Positions 1-6,785 of a stretch of DNA of 25,478 nt are shown here, piece by piece. A program made the translations under genes and the position numbers. The notes under the pieces are model-generated. The model saw only the letters and a list, made by a program, of their open reading frames with translations, made no database searches and was not told where the DNA came from. Numbering within the stretch: position 1 is the stretch's first letter; the number at the start of each line of letters is the position of its first letter. This DNA comes from a virus, in the IMG/VR virus record IMGVR_UViG_3300034684_000105, positions 1-25,478 of that record. The stretch is one strand, 5' to 3'.

Positions 1-331
1 GACGGGTAAAGTCTCGTAGGATCTTGAGCGCAAGGTTGACCGGCGTCATGGTCTCCTCGACGTACTTCTCGCCACTCTCGATAGCCTCACATATTGCATC
101 GTATTCGTCGTCGGTTATGATGCCGTAGCCGTAGGCGTCTTGTGCCTCGACGATGGTTTTGTATTCGCTGAGCGCGGCAGCGCGTTCCTTGCGTTTTGCC
201 CGTTCCTTGGCGTCTGCCTTCACGAGTTGAGCAATGGGATAGGTAAGGCGCTTGATCACTTCCTTGCGCGCCTTGATCTCGAGTTCGAGGTTTTTGCGTT
301 CTTCTCTTTTCATGTTTCGCACATCTTCCAT
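1..331 (-). CDS. Hypothetical phage early protein, 3' end cut by window edge
   Basis: An open frame starts with ATG at 329-331 behind a good AAGGAGG ribosome binding site and runs off the left edge; 110 residues are visible. The protein is highly charged and mostly helical, with a lysine/arginine/glutamate-rich first half (residues 8-55) that could be coiled coil, then a segment around YGYGIITDDEYDAICEAIES. I do not recognise the family. It follows RecU by 24 bases in the leftward early operon, so it is probably an early or middle phage protein. The piece looks richer in G+C than its neighbours (36 of 60 bases at 121-180), which may mean a separate origin. It does not appear among simple ATG-to-stop open frames because its stop lies outside the window. 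Confidence 0.7.
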   Translation of the reverse strand, partial: MEDVRNMKREERKNLELEIKARKEVIKRLTYPIAQLVKADAKERAKRKERAAALSEYKTIVEAQDAYGYGIITDDEYDAICEAIESGEKYVEETMTPVNLALKILRDFTR

Positions 332-355
332 AGTTTTATCCTCCTTCAAAAGACA

Positions 356-877
356 TTACCATGTGGGCCACAAATTATCTACTGTTTCAAGATAATTGAG
401 CGCTATCTCTTTACTGTTTTTTGTTTCCCATTCCGGCTTCATATCTGTAGCCGTTATTGAAGCCAGACCTTCTTTTTTGTGCCAAAGCTGCATACGCTCT
501 TGCCAGAACTGCCACGGCACGACATAAAACCGTTCAAAGTTAAACCCCACAAATATAAATCCTATGCCTCCGCTCTTCTCCCATTCCTGGAGGAACAACG
601 CCTGGTGCGGTTCTACTCTATCCCATCGTATGCGGTCCCCTGAACATTGCTTCGCATCAAATCCGATCGGGCGGCCACGGTAGACACCGAGGAAGTCTAC
701 CGCAGCCTTTTCTTCCACCTTTGCGCTTACAATACGGCCGGCATTGTCCCGTATTGGCAGCCATGCCGTTGGCACCTTGTGTATCACGGCTATGCCTTGG
801 GCCCTATACTGCTGATTAGCCAGAATAATCAGCTCTTCCAATGCTCTGCCCCGGTTAGCCTGCCTCACTGCCTTCAT
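356..877 (-). CDS. recU: RecU-type Holliday junction resolvase
   Basis: RecU enzymes cut four-way DNA junctions made during recombination and help resolve branched phage replication intermediates. The 173-residue protein is slightly shorter than cellular RecU (about 200). It has the NRG motif near the N-terminus (residues 8-10) and the PD-(D/E)xK core: D61 in VDFLGVYRGR, D74 and K76 in GFDAK. The D-to-D spacing of 13 and the following K at +2 match the family; the second acidic residue is Asp where cellular enzymes usually have Glu. HQ at 91-92 and the GGIGFIFV strand are also family features. Its start codon overlaps the stop of the upstream gene (ATGA), so the two are translationally coupled. 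It sits in the leftward replication/recombination operon. Confidence 0.9.
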   Translation of the reverse strand: MKAVRQANRGRALEELIILANQQYRAQGIAVIHKVPTAWLPIRDNAGRIVSAKVEEKAAVDFLGVYRGRPIGFDAKQCSGDRIRWDRVEPHQALFLQEWEKSGGIGFIFVGFNFERFYVVPWQFWQERMQLWHKKEGLASITATDMKPEWETKNSKEIALNYLETVDNLWPTW

Positions 878-1089
878 CGTTTCATTACCTTCACATCGCC
901 TAGCATCACGTCAGTGTATGTGAAACACTCATACACCTTACCAAGCTTTACTCTGAAGTGATGTTCATATTTCTCCACTACCTGTCCTTGTTTATACTGA
1001 ATATCACTTACTTTTCTGCCAGCCCACACCGGCTTAAATCGCACCGTCTGTCCTGGTCGAATGCTCGCTTTCGCTGTTTCCAGTGTCAT
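874..1089 (-). CDS. Small protein with likely beta-barrel fold, unknown function
   Basis: The 71-residue protein begins at the ATG at 1087-1089, chosen because it overlaps the stop of the upstream gene as ATGA; a longer frame back to 1152 has no good ribosome binding site and would overlap coding DNA. The stop overlaps the RecU start in the same way. The segment from RPGQTVRFKPVW to VVEKYEHHFRVKLG looks like a small SH3/KOW-like beta barrel, the kind of fold often found in short DNA- or RNA-binding phage proteins, but this is inference from strand pattern only. The C-terminus is short and basic (KVMKR). No family name can be given. Confidence 0.6.
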   Translation of the reverse strand: MTLETAKASIRPGQTVRFKPVWAGRKVSDIQYKQGQVVEKYEHHFRVKLGKVYECFTYTDVMLGDVKVMKR

Positions 1090-1328
1090 TTTGCCTCGGC
1101 CTCGCTTTCTTGCATATTGTATGGATTCCAGCAGCACTCTGTACAAGGCCATTCAAACCAGCCTTTTACATTAACTCTGCCTCGTATACACTTATTGGTA
1201 TCACAATATTCCAAAAAATGTTCCGCTGCTTTTTTATCGTGTTCCTGTAATTCTGTTGACCCTTCCATTTTTATGTTATACATGTGCTTTGTTCCCCAGC
1301 GGTTTATGGGTGTTAATACTGTTTTCAT
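1086..1328 (-). CDS. Cysteine-rich small phage protein
   Basis: The 80-residue protein starts at the ATG at 1326-1328, which overlaps the upstream stop (ATGA). The longer frame back to 1421 lies inside the upstream gene. The C-terminal half carries CDTNKC followed about 17 residues later by CTECC, a spacing that could bind a zinc ion, so a zinc-ribbon-like fold is possible. The middle part, with EHDKKAAEHFLEYCDTNKC, resembles unnamed phage proteins that occur in strings of small genes near recU. Function is unknown. It is one link in a chain of four short genes joined by four-base overlaps or one-base gaps between dnaB and recU. Confidence 0.6.
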   Translation of the reverse strand: MKTVLTPINRWGTKHMYNIKMEGSTELQEHDKKAAEHFLEYCDTNKCIRGRVNVKGWFEWPCTECCWNPYNMQESEAEAK

Positions 1329-1573
1329 TTTTCCGCCACACTTGCGAACTCCACACATTTCAGCATCATGCCGCCCACATACCGTCTCCGTATGCCGCAC
1401 ATATGCTGGCAGTGGTAGCATATTTCGTCCGCAGCATCCGGGGCCTCCGCCCTATCGCGCAGTTCTTTGTGTAAATCATTTATAGCGTGCTCCACCTCTA
1501 TTTGTAGCTCGCTATCCGGGATAAATACGACCATATCTTCTAAATGTTTTAACGCCGACTTTATGTTATCCAT
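1325..1573 (-). CDS. Small phage protein, unknown function
   Basis: The 82-residue protein starts at the ATG at 1571-1573, behind AAAGGAG with seven-base spacing; the longer frame to 1690 runs back into the neighbouring gene. The N-terminal part (MDNIKSALKHLEDMVVFIPD) and the following ALKHLE/ELQIEVEHAINDLHKELRD segments are amphipathic helices, and the C-terminal part has CYHCQHMC and a later Cys, which may be a metal site. No family recognised. It is coupled to the next gene by ATGA overlap. Confidence 0.6.
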   Translation of the reverse strand: MDNIKSALKHLEDMVVFIPDSELQIEVEHAINDLHKELRDRAEAPDAADEICYHCQHMCGIRRRYVGGMMLKCVEFASVAEK

Positions 1574-1574
1574 T

Positions 1575-1838
1575 TTATTTGCTCCTTTCCATCGCTCTTC
1601 GTTTAATGCTTCTGATCCAAAGTTCCATGCCGCCATCGTATTTGTTATATATAGCCATGCTCTGTAGTGCTTCTGCCATTGCCTTTTCATCTACCCAAGC
1701 TTTACCCAGCGTGAACCCTTGCACCCGTGATTCGTTCCCGCAATTGCTGCACCTGAATATCGCCGTATGCTCATCTTCCCAGCACTTGATATCCACTTGC
1801 GACGACCCACATTTATAGCAAAATACTATGCTCTCCAT
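1575..1838 (-). CDS. Zinc-ribbon protein, possibly Lar-like
   Basis: The 87-residue protein starts at the ATG at 1836-1838, whose ribosome binding site (GGAAGGAG) lies inside the last codons of dnaB; the dnaB stop is one base upstream. Two Cys pairs, CYKCGSS near residue 7 and CSNCGNES near residue 30, form a clear zinc ribbon. The layout, with a short beta ribbon followed by a helical tail with EAL repeats, resembles the restriction-alleviation (Lar) family found in phage early regions, which act against host type I restriction, but many unrelated small zinc ribbons look like this. Lar activity is therefore only a suggestion. Confidence 0.6.
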   Translation of the reverse strand: MESIVFCYKCGSSQVDIKCWEDEHTAIFRCSNCGNESRVQGFTLGKAWVDEKAMAEALQSMAIYNKYDGGMELWIRSIKRRAMERSK

Positions 1839-1839
1839 G

Positions 1840-3138
1840 TCATTTCTCCTTCCTGAATTTTTCAAGCTCACCGAACAGAGTCAATGTCGGTATCCATGCC
1901 ATCTTCACTATGCCAGTGCCGTTATCACGCCCTTTAGCGATTATCACTTCTGCAATGCCTTTGTCAGCCGTATCCGGGTTATAATACTCATCGCGGTAGA
2001 GCATGAGTATTTTATCTGCGGCTGCCTCTATATCTCCGCTTTCACGTATATCGCTCATAAGCGGTTTATGATTCTGCCTTGCCTCACAAGCGCGTGATAA
2101 TTGGCTTAATAGCAATACCGGACAATCTAATTCTTTGGACATTTCCTTCGCTTCTCGTGCCACTTGCCCATATTCATATACAATGTTTTTGCCGAGTATT
2201 TTTATCAGCTGCAAATAGTCGATTATTACCAGCCCCAGCCTATTGTCGTTGTTCTTCGCTATGCGCCGGGCTCGGCTTCGTATGTCGGCCATGGATAAGC
2301 CCGGCGTATCAACGATAGACATCTTCATATCCATCACATTTGACATCAACGCCGCGAACTTATCTGTCTCGCCCCCATCCATATTCCCGGTCCTAATCTT
2401 CACGCTGTCTATGCCCGTTTCCATACTAGCCAGCCTGTATGTTAACTGTTTAGCGGTCATCTCAAGGCTAAATATCGCGATCGGTTCTTTGACCTTTTTA
2501 GCAAAATTCCTGGCGATGTTCAATGCAAATGCCGTTTTGCCCATGCTTGGCCTGGCTGCTATCACTATCAGCTCACCGTTTTGCATCCCGCCTATATAGC
2601 TGTCAAGACTTACAAATCCTGTCGGTTTGCCGATTAACCGTTTTCCGCCATTCTTTATGTTTTCGTCTACCTCATCTTCCACTTCCGCTGCCACATCTGC
2701 TATGCTTCTGTACTCATCAGCTTTTATGCTATTTGTAGCCAGCTCAAAAGCTGTTTGTTCTATGCGTTCCACAAAGTCTGCGCATTTTAAGTCAAGCGCC
2801 ATAGCCGAGCAGTCGTGCATGGCCTTTATGGCCTTTCTGCGCATATCCATCTCACGTATCACATCAACATATCCTGTGAAATATGCTGTAGACGGCAAAC
2901 TCCCTGTAAGCTCAAGCAGATACGATACATCCACCTTGCCCTTCAAAAGCGGTAACACCGTCACCGTACTTACAACTTTTTTCTGGGCTCTGAGCGTCTT
3001 TATCGCTGTAAATATAGCTCTGTTAACATCATCGTAAAACATGCTCTCATTTAGCGTATCGGCCTCGGATACGCATTCCGGGTCTAACAGCATGCAGCCA
3101 AGCACTATTTTTTCAGCTTCGATATCAGCAGGTAACAT
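1840..3138 (-). CDS. dnaB: Replicative DNA helicase, DnaB family
   Basis: This 432-residue protein is the phage replicative helicase, the hexameric motor that unwinds DNA at the fork. The N-terminal DnaB domain covers about residues 1-110 and the RecA-like domain about 165-430. Walker A is ARPSMGKT at 195-202, Walker B is LVIIDYLQL at about 303-311, the SQLSRACE motif lies at 345-352 and the SDIRESGDIEAAAD arginine-finger region at 362-375, all as expected. Length matches the family. The start has a strong GAGGAGGAG site. It follows the initiator gene by 18 bases, so helicase and initiator/loader are made together, as in many Gram-positive phages with theta replication. Confidence 0.96.
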   Translation of the reverse strand: MLPADIEAEKIVLGCMLLDPECVSEADTLNESMFYDDVNRAIFTAIKTLRAQKKVVSTVTVLPLLKGKVDVSYLLELTGSLPSTAYFTGYVDVIREMDMRRKAIKAMHDCSAMALDLKCADFVERIEQTAFELATNSIKADEYRSIADVAAEVEDEVDENIKNGGKRLIGKPTGFVSLDSYIGGMQNGELIVIAARPSMGKTAFALNIARNFAKKVKEPIAIFSLEMTAKQLTYRLASMETGIDSVKIRTGNMDGGETDKFAALMSNVMDMKMSIVDTPGLSMADIRSRARRIAKNNDNRLGLVIIDYLQLIKILGKNIVYEYGQVAREAKEMSKELDCPVLLLSQLSRACEARQNHKPLMSDIRESGDIEAAADKILMLYRDEYYNPDTADKGIAEVIIAKGRDNGTGIVKMAWIPTLTLFGELEKFRKEK

Positions 3139-3156
3139 AATTTCTCCTCCTCTTTG

Positions 3157-3996
3157 CTACACATAGCGGTATGGATATAATTCCGTCCCTGTGGCTATAT
3201 TTGCCGCTTCGTTTGGAGCTGCTCGGTTGTCGTATGTGCCTTCCAGCACTTTGAGCATGTTGTTGGTGTTCATAAGCCAATCAAAGTTACAGCTAGTCCA
3301 TTTGCCGGATCTCCCGGATAGAAAATCACTTGTCTCCGCTTTTTCAAAAAGCTGCTTAAACGTGTCTAAGCCCCGATTTTTAGCCCATATAGCTTTAATG
3401 GCTTTGCGTCGTTTTTCCGTAAGCTTCTCAACTTTAGGCATGGATATGCATGTCTGGTTATAAAGCTCAACAATTTCCTGATATGGAATTTGTTTATTGC
3501 TTTGTGATATATCATTATCAGGAGATGGGCAGTCATCAGCCGCAGGCGATGACAATATATCTTTATCTTCTCTTTTTATATTCTCTTTCTCTTTATTTTC
3601 TTTTTCTTTTTCTTTTAGTCCAGAATTATTCTCTACTGATTCCAGAATCATTCCAGAATCATTCTCTACCGGGTCAGGAATTTTTGAGGCTTGAGGCTTT
3701 TGCACGTTTTGCCATTTATCCCAATGTATAAATTTATAGTATCGGCTGCCGTCAACTTCGTAAAACACAACATTGATGTATTTAGCTATATTAACTAAAC
3801 TGCTTTCTATCTCGTTTATTGGGATATCATCATATGGGAATATTGTTGAGCGCAAATATACTGGATTAGCTCGACCTTTCCCATAGTCATCAGCGTTACT
3901 GAACATACCTATGAGCAGCAGCCTTTCAAGCATATTAAGCTTTCCAACGTCCTCACTAGTCCAAAAATTTGGGTCAATCATTCTTCGCCTAGACAT
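3157..3996 (-). CDS. DnaD-like phage replication initiator / helicase loader
   Basis: The 279-residue protein has an N-terminal segment (RRRMIDPNFWTSEDVGKLN onward) of the kind found at the start of phage replisome organisers, with a winged-helix-like region to about residue 105. A charged, low-complexity linker of Lys/Glu repeats follows (about 125-150). The C-terminal region (about 170-262) ends with SCNFDWLMNTNNMLKVLEGTYDNR, a signature of phage DnaD-like/helicase-loading proteins. Such proteins bind the phage origin and recruit DnaB; the adjacent dnaB gene supports this. Direct repeats inside the linker-coding DNA may be the origin itself. The start has AAGAGG upstream. The assignment as initiator is firm by context; the exact family is less certain. 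Confidence 0.8.
   Translation of the reverse strand: MSRRRMIDPNFWTSEDVGKLNMLERLLLIGMFSNADDYGKGRANPVYLRSTIFPYDDIPINEIESSLVNIAKYINVVFYEVDGSRYYKFIHWDKWQNVQKPQASKIPDPVENDSGMILESVENNSGLKEKEKENKEKENIKREDKDILSSPAADDCPSPDNDISQSNKQIPYQEIVELYNQTCISMPKVEKLTEKRRKAIKAIWAKNRGLDTFKQLFEKAETSDFLSGRSGKWTSCNFDWLMNTNNMLKVLEGTYDNRAAPNEAANIATGTELYPYRYV
3570..3669. repeat. Iteron-like repeats and AT-rich tract; candidate replication origin
   Basis: Within the initiator gene the 13-base unit TCCAGAAT(T/C)ATTC occurs at 3619, 3641 and 3652. The starts are 22 and 11 bases apart, close to whole helical turns. The first and last copies extend to 18 bases with one mismatch. A pyrimidine-rich, easily melted tract lies directly next to them at about 3570-3617. 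Lambdoid and several Gram-positive phages keep their origin inside the initiator gene with this iteron-plus-AT layout. The repeats also encode a repeated peptide in the linker, so a purely coding origin is possible. Confidence 0.4.
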
Positions 3997-4067
3997 TTTA
4001 TATTAACCTCTTCTCCCAAATATCAAAATAGTATCTCTTTTATATAATCCATACAAAACACTTCCCC

Positions 4068-4298
4068 TTAAAAAGGCAATTGCCCATTATCGGGACCTTT
4101 TAACATCATTTGAATAAAAAACTTTAATGTTTCAGACGCGCGCTGATCCAATACGATAAGCGTATCTTCGTCTTGGGATTCGATATATCGGATTGCGATA
4201 TGGCCGTCGCTGTTATAGCTGATCTGCGGCATACCGGATCCGACCTGTTCCTTTTGTGGCATTACTCCCGATTTACGTTTTATTATCTGTATTCCCAT
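4068..4298 (-). CDS. Hypothetical phage protein, 76 residues
   Basis: The start ATG at 4296-4298 follows GAAAGGAAAAAAAT, a fair ribosome binding site. The protein has a basic N-terminus (IQIIKRKSG), a middle with beta-strand character (ISYNSDGHIAIRYI) and an acidic/hydrophobic C-terminal helix (ETLKFFIQMML). No family is recognised. It lies between the initiator gene and the recombination genes. The stop is followed on the transcribed strand by a short GGCAATTGCC palindrome and TTTTT, which could act as a weak terminator, although the T run overlaps the last codons. Confidence 0.6.
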   Translation of the reverse strand: MGIQIIKRKSGVMPQKEQVGSGMPQISYNSDGHIAIRYIESQDEDTLIVLDQRASETLKFFIQMMLKGPDNGQLPF

Positions 4299-4369
4299 AT
4301 TTTTTTCCTTTCTAAAATAGGCAGGCGGCCTGCTATAGAATCCGCGTCCACGAACAGGAGGATTTTCAC
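4283..4369 (-). CDS. Possible 28-residue micro-ORF
   Basis: A GTG at 4367-4369 directly follows a TAG stop and has AAAGG three to four bases upstream. It opens a 28-codon frame (KILLFVDADSIAGRLPILER in the middle) that ends inside the next gene. The composition looks protein-like, and tightly packed tiny genes are common here, but nothing homologous is known to me and the DNA also forms part of an inverted repeat. It may be chance. Confidence 0.25.
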   Translation of the reverse strand: MKILLFVDADSIAGRLPILERKKIWEYR

Positions 4370-4419
4370 CTACCTTTCATGTTTGTATTTATTTTTTGCT
4401 TTAGCTTCTGCCGCCTGCC
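4320..4419. repeat. 10-bp perfect inverted repeat enclosing a possible RNA fold
   Basis: GGCAGGCGGC at 4320-4329 pairs perfectly with GCCGCCTGCC at 4410-4419. Between the arms, read on the minus strand, AATCC and GGATT (about 4341-4365) pair around a smaller UCC/GGA stem capped by a UUCG-containing loop. The left arm can also fold locally with 4330-4334. Together these could make a multi-stem RNA in the leftward early transcript. I compared it with riboswitch classes I remember and found no match. Confidence 0.4.
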
Positions 4420-4486
4420 GTGCTGTCTATGAAACCCGGTAAAGTGTTGAGCTCGGTGGTACTAAGGTTATAGGAGGCTTCATCAT
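4370..4486 (-). pseudogene. Possible small ORF interrupted by an amber codon
   Basis: Starting at the ATG pair at 4481-4486, the frame reads 19 codons (MMKPPITLVPPSSTLYRVS), then TAG at 4427-4429, then 18 more protein-like codons (TARQAAEAKAKNKYKHER) to a second TAG. One Gln-to-amber change would explain it. No ribosome binding site is visible ahead of the start, so it may instead be chance or a decayed gene. Recoding of TAG is unlikely because other genes in the window end with TAG. Confidence 0.25.
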
Positions 4487-4516
4487 AAAGGGGTGTAAAG
4501 CTCAACTACTTTACCG
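4437..4516. repeat. 17-bp inverted repeat with one bulge, just after the SSAP gene
   Basis: CGGTAAAGTGTTGAGCT at 4437-4453 is complementary to 4499-4516 except for one extra base at 4507: nine pairs, a bulge and eight pairs, with a 45-base loop. It starts 13 bases after the upstream stop on the transcribed strand. No U-run follows on either strand, so it is not a standard intrinsic terminator. It may stabilise the mRNA 3' end, be part of a small RNA, or be a remnant of a palindromic mobile element. Confidence 0.55.
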
Positions 4517-4528
4517 ATGATAACATTA

Positions 4529-5479
4529 TTACTTGCCCCAATTATTTAGCAGCTTAATTACATCAGACGCCACCTTTTTGGGCAGCTGGTCGGTATGCTC
4601 ATATCCATATGCGCCGATTATCTCGTAATAATCATCATCAGATATATTTTTACTTTTACGTATAGCGTGTATAGCGCTTTCCTGTTGCTTTGTCAGCGGT
4701 TCTTCTTGTGCGCCAGTATTTGCTCGAATGCTGCCGCTGCGTCTACCAGAGCCTTGTACTGCTTGTTGCTCTTGCTCTGCTCCTGAAGATACTGTTCCTC
4801 CGCTATCTTGTTCAATGTATATTGCTTCATCCGGTCCATCTCCGCCATCAACGCCGAGCTCACGAAAGGATTCGTCCTCATCGGCCACCTCGTATGCTGA
4901 AATGTCGTCTGCTTCCTCTTCGTTAATCATGTTGTCGACATCCAAAAAGCCATTTGCCGTTATATATCGCACGCAACGATTGAATGCTCTTGTTTGCGCC
5001 ATCACATCCAGATGTGCATGAATTGTGCTCATCTGCACATTTTCCTTGCTGGCCGTTGCTTTTGCGCTTATCTTTAACCCATCGCCAAACAGGATTATGC
5101 ATTTAGCAACTGCTGTGCCTAGCGGAGCGGTCCACATTTCGGCCATATAATCTCGCTCTTTCGCCATTGCATCTACCACCTGAGCCGGCAATTTTGATGC
5201 AAGTTCAAGCATTTGTTTCGGGTCCTCATGCGCATAGCTGCCGATAATGGTAAGTATGCTCTTTATGCCTTTACGTTTGTTGGCAACCTCTTGGAGCTTG
5301 AGTTCAAGGCCGCCTTTATCTATATAGGGCTTGCCGCCCATGTTCACCAAAAACGGCTTCATACCACGAACGTCAAGTTTGCCTTTGGTATCCGCTATAT
5401 CAGTAAGTGCTTTCAGGGCCTGTGGGCTTTCCGCCACTGAAATATTTTGCTTTTGCTGGATCATTTTTTCGTTTGCCAT
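4529..5479 (-). CDS. Putative single-strand annealing recombination protein
   Basis: The 316-residue protein starts at the ATG at 5477-5479, nine bases after GGAGG that lies in the end of the Gam-like gene; the longer frame to 5518 overlaps that gene. The N-terminal domain (about 1-195) includes KPYIDKGGLELKLQEVA and ends with a segment like MAQTRAFNRCVRYITANGF, which resembles the MAETRAKxRAL motif of phage proteins grouped with Erf/Sak-type annealing proteins. An acidic linker follows (200-265) and the tail (LTKQQESAIHAIRKSKNISD) is the short helical domain often found at the end of phage Rad52/Erf-like proteins. The Gam-like gene upstream supports a role in recombination. The family is inferred, not certain. 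Confidence 0.6.
   Translation of the reverse strand: MANEKMIQQKQNISVAESPQALKALTDIADTKGKLDVRGMKPFLVNMGGKPYIDKGGLELKLQEVANKRKGIKSILTIIGSYAHEDPKQMLELASKLPAQVVDAMAKERDYMAEMWTAPLGTAVAKCIILFGDGLKISAKATASKENVQMSTIHAHLDVMAQTRAFNRCVRYITANGFLDVDNMINEEEADDISAYEVADEDESFRELGVDGGDGPDEAIYIEQDSGGTVSSGAEQEQQAVQGSGRRSGSIRANTGAQEEPLTKQQESAIHAIRKSKNISDDDYYEIIGAYGYEHTDQLPKKVASDVIKLLNNWGK
4693..4881 (-). CDS. Possible overprinted 62-residue protein inside the SSAP gene
   Basis: A second frame on the same strand opens with ATG at 4879-4881, six bases after GAGG, and codes 62 residues that look like a helical, soluble protein (MAEMDRMKQYTLNKIAEEQY, then KALVDAAAAFEQILAHKKNR). In the main frame this DNA codes the low-complexity linker, which is the part most free to carry a second gene. 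It has no known family and could be a by-product of biased composition. Confidence 0.25.
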   Translation of the reverse strand: MRTNPFVSSALMAEMDRMKQYTLNKIAEEQYLQEQSKSNKQYKALVDAAAAFEQILAHKKNR

Positions 5480-5480
5480 A

Positions 5481-6050
5481 TCACTGCGCCTCCACTTCAA
5501 ATTTGGGCCCACGTTCAATAACTTCTACTCCGTCGATAATCTCGCCTGTTTGAATATCTACAACCCTGCTGCCTTCCGCTGCTACTACCTCTTTTAGCCC
5601 GGCCCAGTCCACATATTCTTTTGTTTTTACGAACCGCGGCTTGTTCGCTTTCACCCATTGCAGCAGTTTTTCGTCATCCCGCTTATATTCCGGCTGCTGT
5701 TCCTTTAGCCGTAGCGTCCCGGATGGCAGCTTATATATTTTTTGCGTTTTAGTTTTTTGAACTGCGGAGTCTGGCAATGATTTGATGTATTCCAGCAAGA
5801 GAAATTCACGATAATGGATTTCTTTTTCGGCGCTTTCTCGCTCTTTGTTGAGCCATTGCTGTATTTGTTCTATCTTTGCATTAGCTACCATTTCTTTGCG
5901 TTTCAAATCTGCTGTAACGATAGCTATTTTATCGATTTGCCAATCCGCTTCTATATCATTGCTTATTATAAAATCGTCTTCGTCTTCAATATAAGTCAAT
6001 TCATTCATACTGCTTACCATCTCATCAAATGCTTTATCTTCGTTTATCAT
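5481..6050 (-). CDS. Host-nuclease inhibitor Gam-like protein
   Basis: Mu Gam-type proteins coat DNA ends and block RecBCD/AddAB. This 189-residue protein has the family's long helical hairpin (IDKIAIVTADLKRKEMVANA to about residue 95) followed by a small domain with YKLPSGTLRLKEQQPEYKRD and WVKANKPRFVKTK, a pattern characteristic of Gram-positive phage Gam-like proteins. Length fits. The ATG at 6048-6050 follows AAGGAGG. The downstream annealing-protein gene starts one base beyond its stop, so the two form a coupled recombination module that protects and anneals phage ends. The N-terminal 30 residues are acidic and unlike typical Mu Gam. Confidence 0.85.
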   Translation of the reverse strand: MINEDKAFDEMVSSMNELTYIEDEDDFIISNDIEADWQIDKIAIVTADLKRKEMVANAKIEQIQQWLNKERESAEKEIHYREFLLLEYIKSLPDSAVQKTKTQKIYKLPSGTLRLKEQQPEYKRDDEKLLQWVKANKPRFVKTKEYVDWAGLKEVVAAEGSRVVDIQTGEIIDGVEVIERGPKFEVEAQ

Positions 6051-6107
6051 TGAAATATCCTCCTTAATATGCTATACTAGCTATAGAAATTCTTTTTTAT
6101 TGGCGCT

Positions 6108-6374
6108 TTAACAAGCGTCTTTTTTTATACCGTTGTCCACGGGATCCATAGACATATCCTCGTCTTTTGTACTTGTAGTAAAGACATTCATTACTGCTTT
6201 TATTTCATTTATCAGCATTGCCACCATCAGCACAAGCGGTAGTACAAGCCATTCTCCCCCAACCGCAAAATACCCGCGCTGGATATATGCAGCACGTATG
6301 CTCATTGGAGTGAGCATTAATCCCACGCCGAACGCTATAACATATAGCCAGTGTTTATTTAGCCAACGTTTCAT
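6108..6374 (-). CDS. Small membrane protein
   Basis: The 88-residue protein has two likely membrane helices: residues about 8-28 (LYVIAFGVGLMLTPMSIRAA) and about 40-62 (GGEWLVLPLVLMVAMLINEI). The N-terminus is basic (MKRWLNKH) and the C-terminal tail is acidic and hydrophilic, which suggests both ends are in the cytoplasm. The start overlaps the upstream gene by ATGA. I do not recognise the family; small early phage membrane proteins sometimes act in superinfection exclusion, but nothing here shows that. Confidence 0.6.
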   Translation of the reverse strand: MKRWLNKHWLYVIAFGVGLMLTPMSIRAAYIQRGYFAVGGEWLVLPLVLMVAMLINEIKAVMNVFTTSTKDEDMSMDPVDNGIKKDAC

Positions 6375-6601
6375 TTCTCCAACCCTTCTTTCACAACATA
6401 GAGGTCATATCCGCCGACATATTCGGATGCCAATTCCTCTAATTGCTCCCTGCATTTCCGCAGTTCGGCTTCGGCTTTTTGGGCTTCCCTGATTTGCCTT
6501 TGCAATTCCATCATTCTTGAAAGTACTGCTGCCATCTGCTCTTCAGTATGCTGTCTCTCTGCATCATAACCCTCAATTGTCGTTACTTTATACATTGTCA
6601 T
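6371..6601 (-). CDS. Coiled-coil small protein
   Basis: The 76-residue protein is mainly a coiled coil: residues about 15-58, with heptad-like QMAAVLSRMMELQRQIREAQ and the following EAELRKCREQLEELA, flanked by short beta-like ends (YKVTTIEGY and YDLYVVKEG). It starts within the end of the upstream gene (14-base overlap). Two start codons, 6599-6601 and 6593-6595, lie behind the run GGGAGGAGGTGA; the second has the better spacing from GGAGG, so the true protein may be two residues shorter. No known function. Confidence 0.6.
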   Translation of the reverse strand: MTMYKVTTIEGYDAERQHTEEQMAAVLSRMMELQRQIREAQKAEAELRKCREQLEELASEYVGGYDLYVVKEGLEK

Positions 6602-6770
6602 TCACCTCCTCCCTCTGTTGCCTCATCCATTCCATGAACTTGGGCGCTAATAGCTCAACCAGCGGCCTATAGTATTCATCCTCGTCCATCTCCTGATAGC
6701 CGATCACCTCTTCGCCTATCTTCTGCATCGTCTTTCTGTCGAGCGTTACCCTTACTGTTGCTACCTGCAT
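6588..6770 (-). CDS. Small acidic phage protein
   Basis: The 60-residue protein starts with ATG at 6768-6770 after GGGAGGGTATTTCA. The N-terminal strand (QVATVRVTLDRKTMQKIGEEV) is followed by an acidic stretch (QEMDEDEYYRPLVE) and a helix. The first segment resembles the N-terminus of small phage proteins of unknown role. It overlaps the coiled-coil gene by 14 bases, so the two are probably co-translated. Confidence 0.55.
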   Translation of the reverse strand: MQVATVRVTLDRKTMQKIGEEVIGYQEMDEDEYYRPLVELLAPKFMEWMRQQREEVNDNV

Positions 6771-6785
6771 TGAAATACCCTCCCT

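Noticed and set aside
4340-4380. Resemblance to a cobalamin-type riboswitch core (GGTGAAAATCC on the minus strand)
   Set aside because: The rest of the conserved core is absent and no vitamin-related gene is nearby.
4427-4429. In-frame TAG suggesting a phage with recoded amber codons
   Set aside because: TAG is used as a normal stop by the second moron gene, the tail chaperone extension and the small gene after holin, and large genes contain no in-frame TAG.
6110-6130. CGCTT-TAAC-AAGCG hairpin with T-run on the plus strand
   Set aside because: It points against the local genes, and no plus-strand transcript is expected here; on the minus strand an A-run follows, so it is not a terminator of the early operon.
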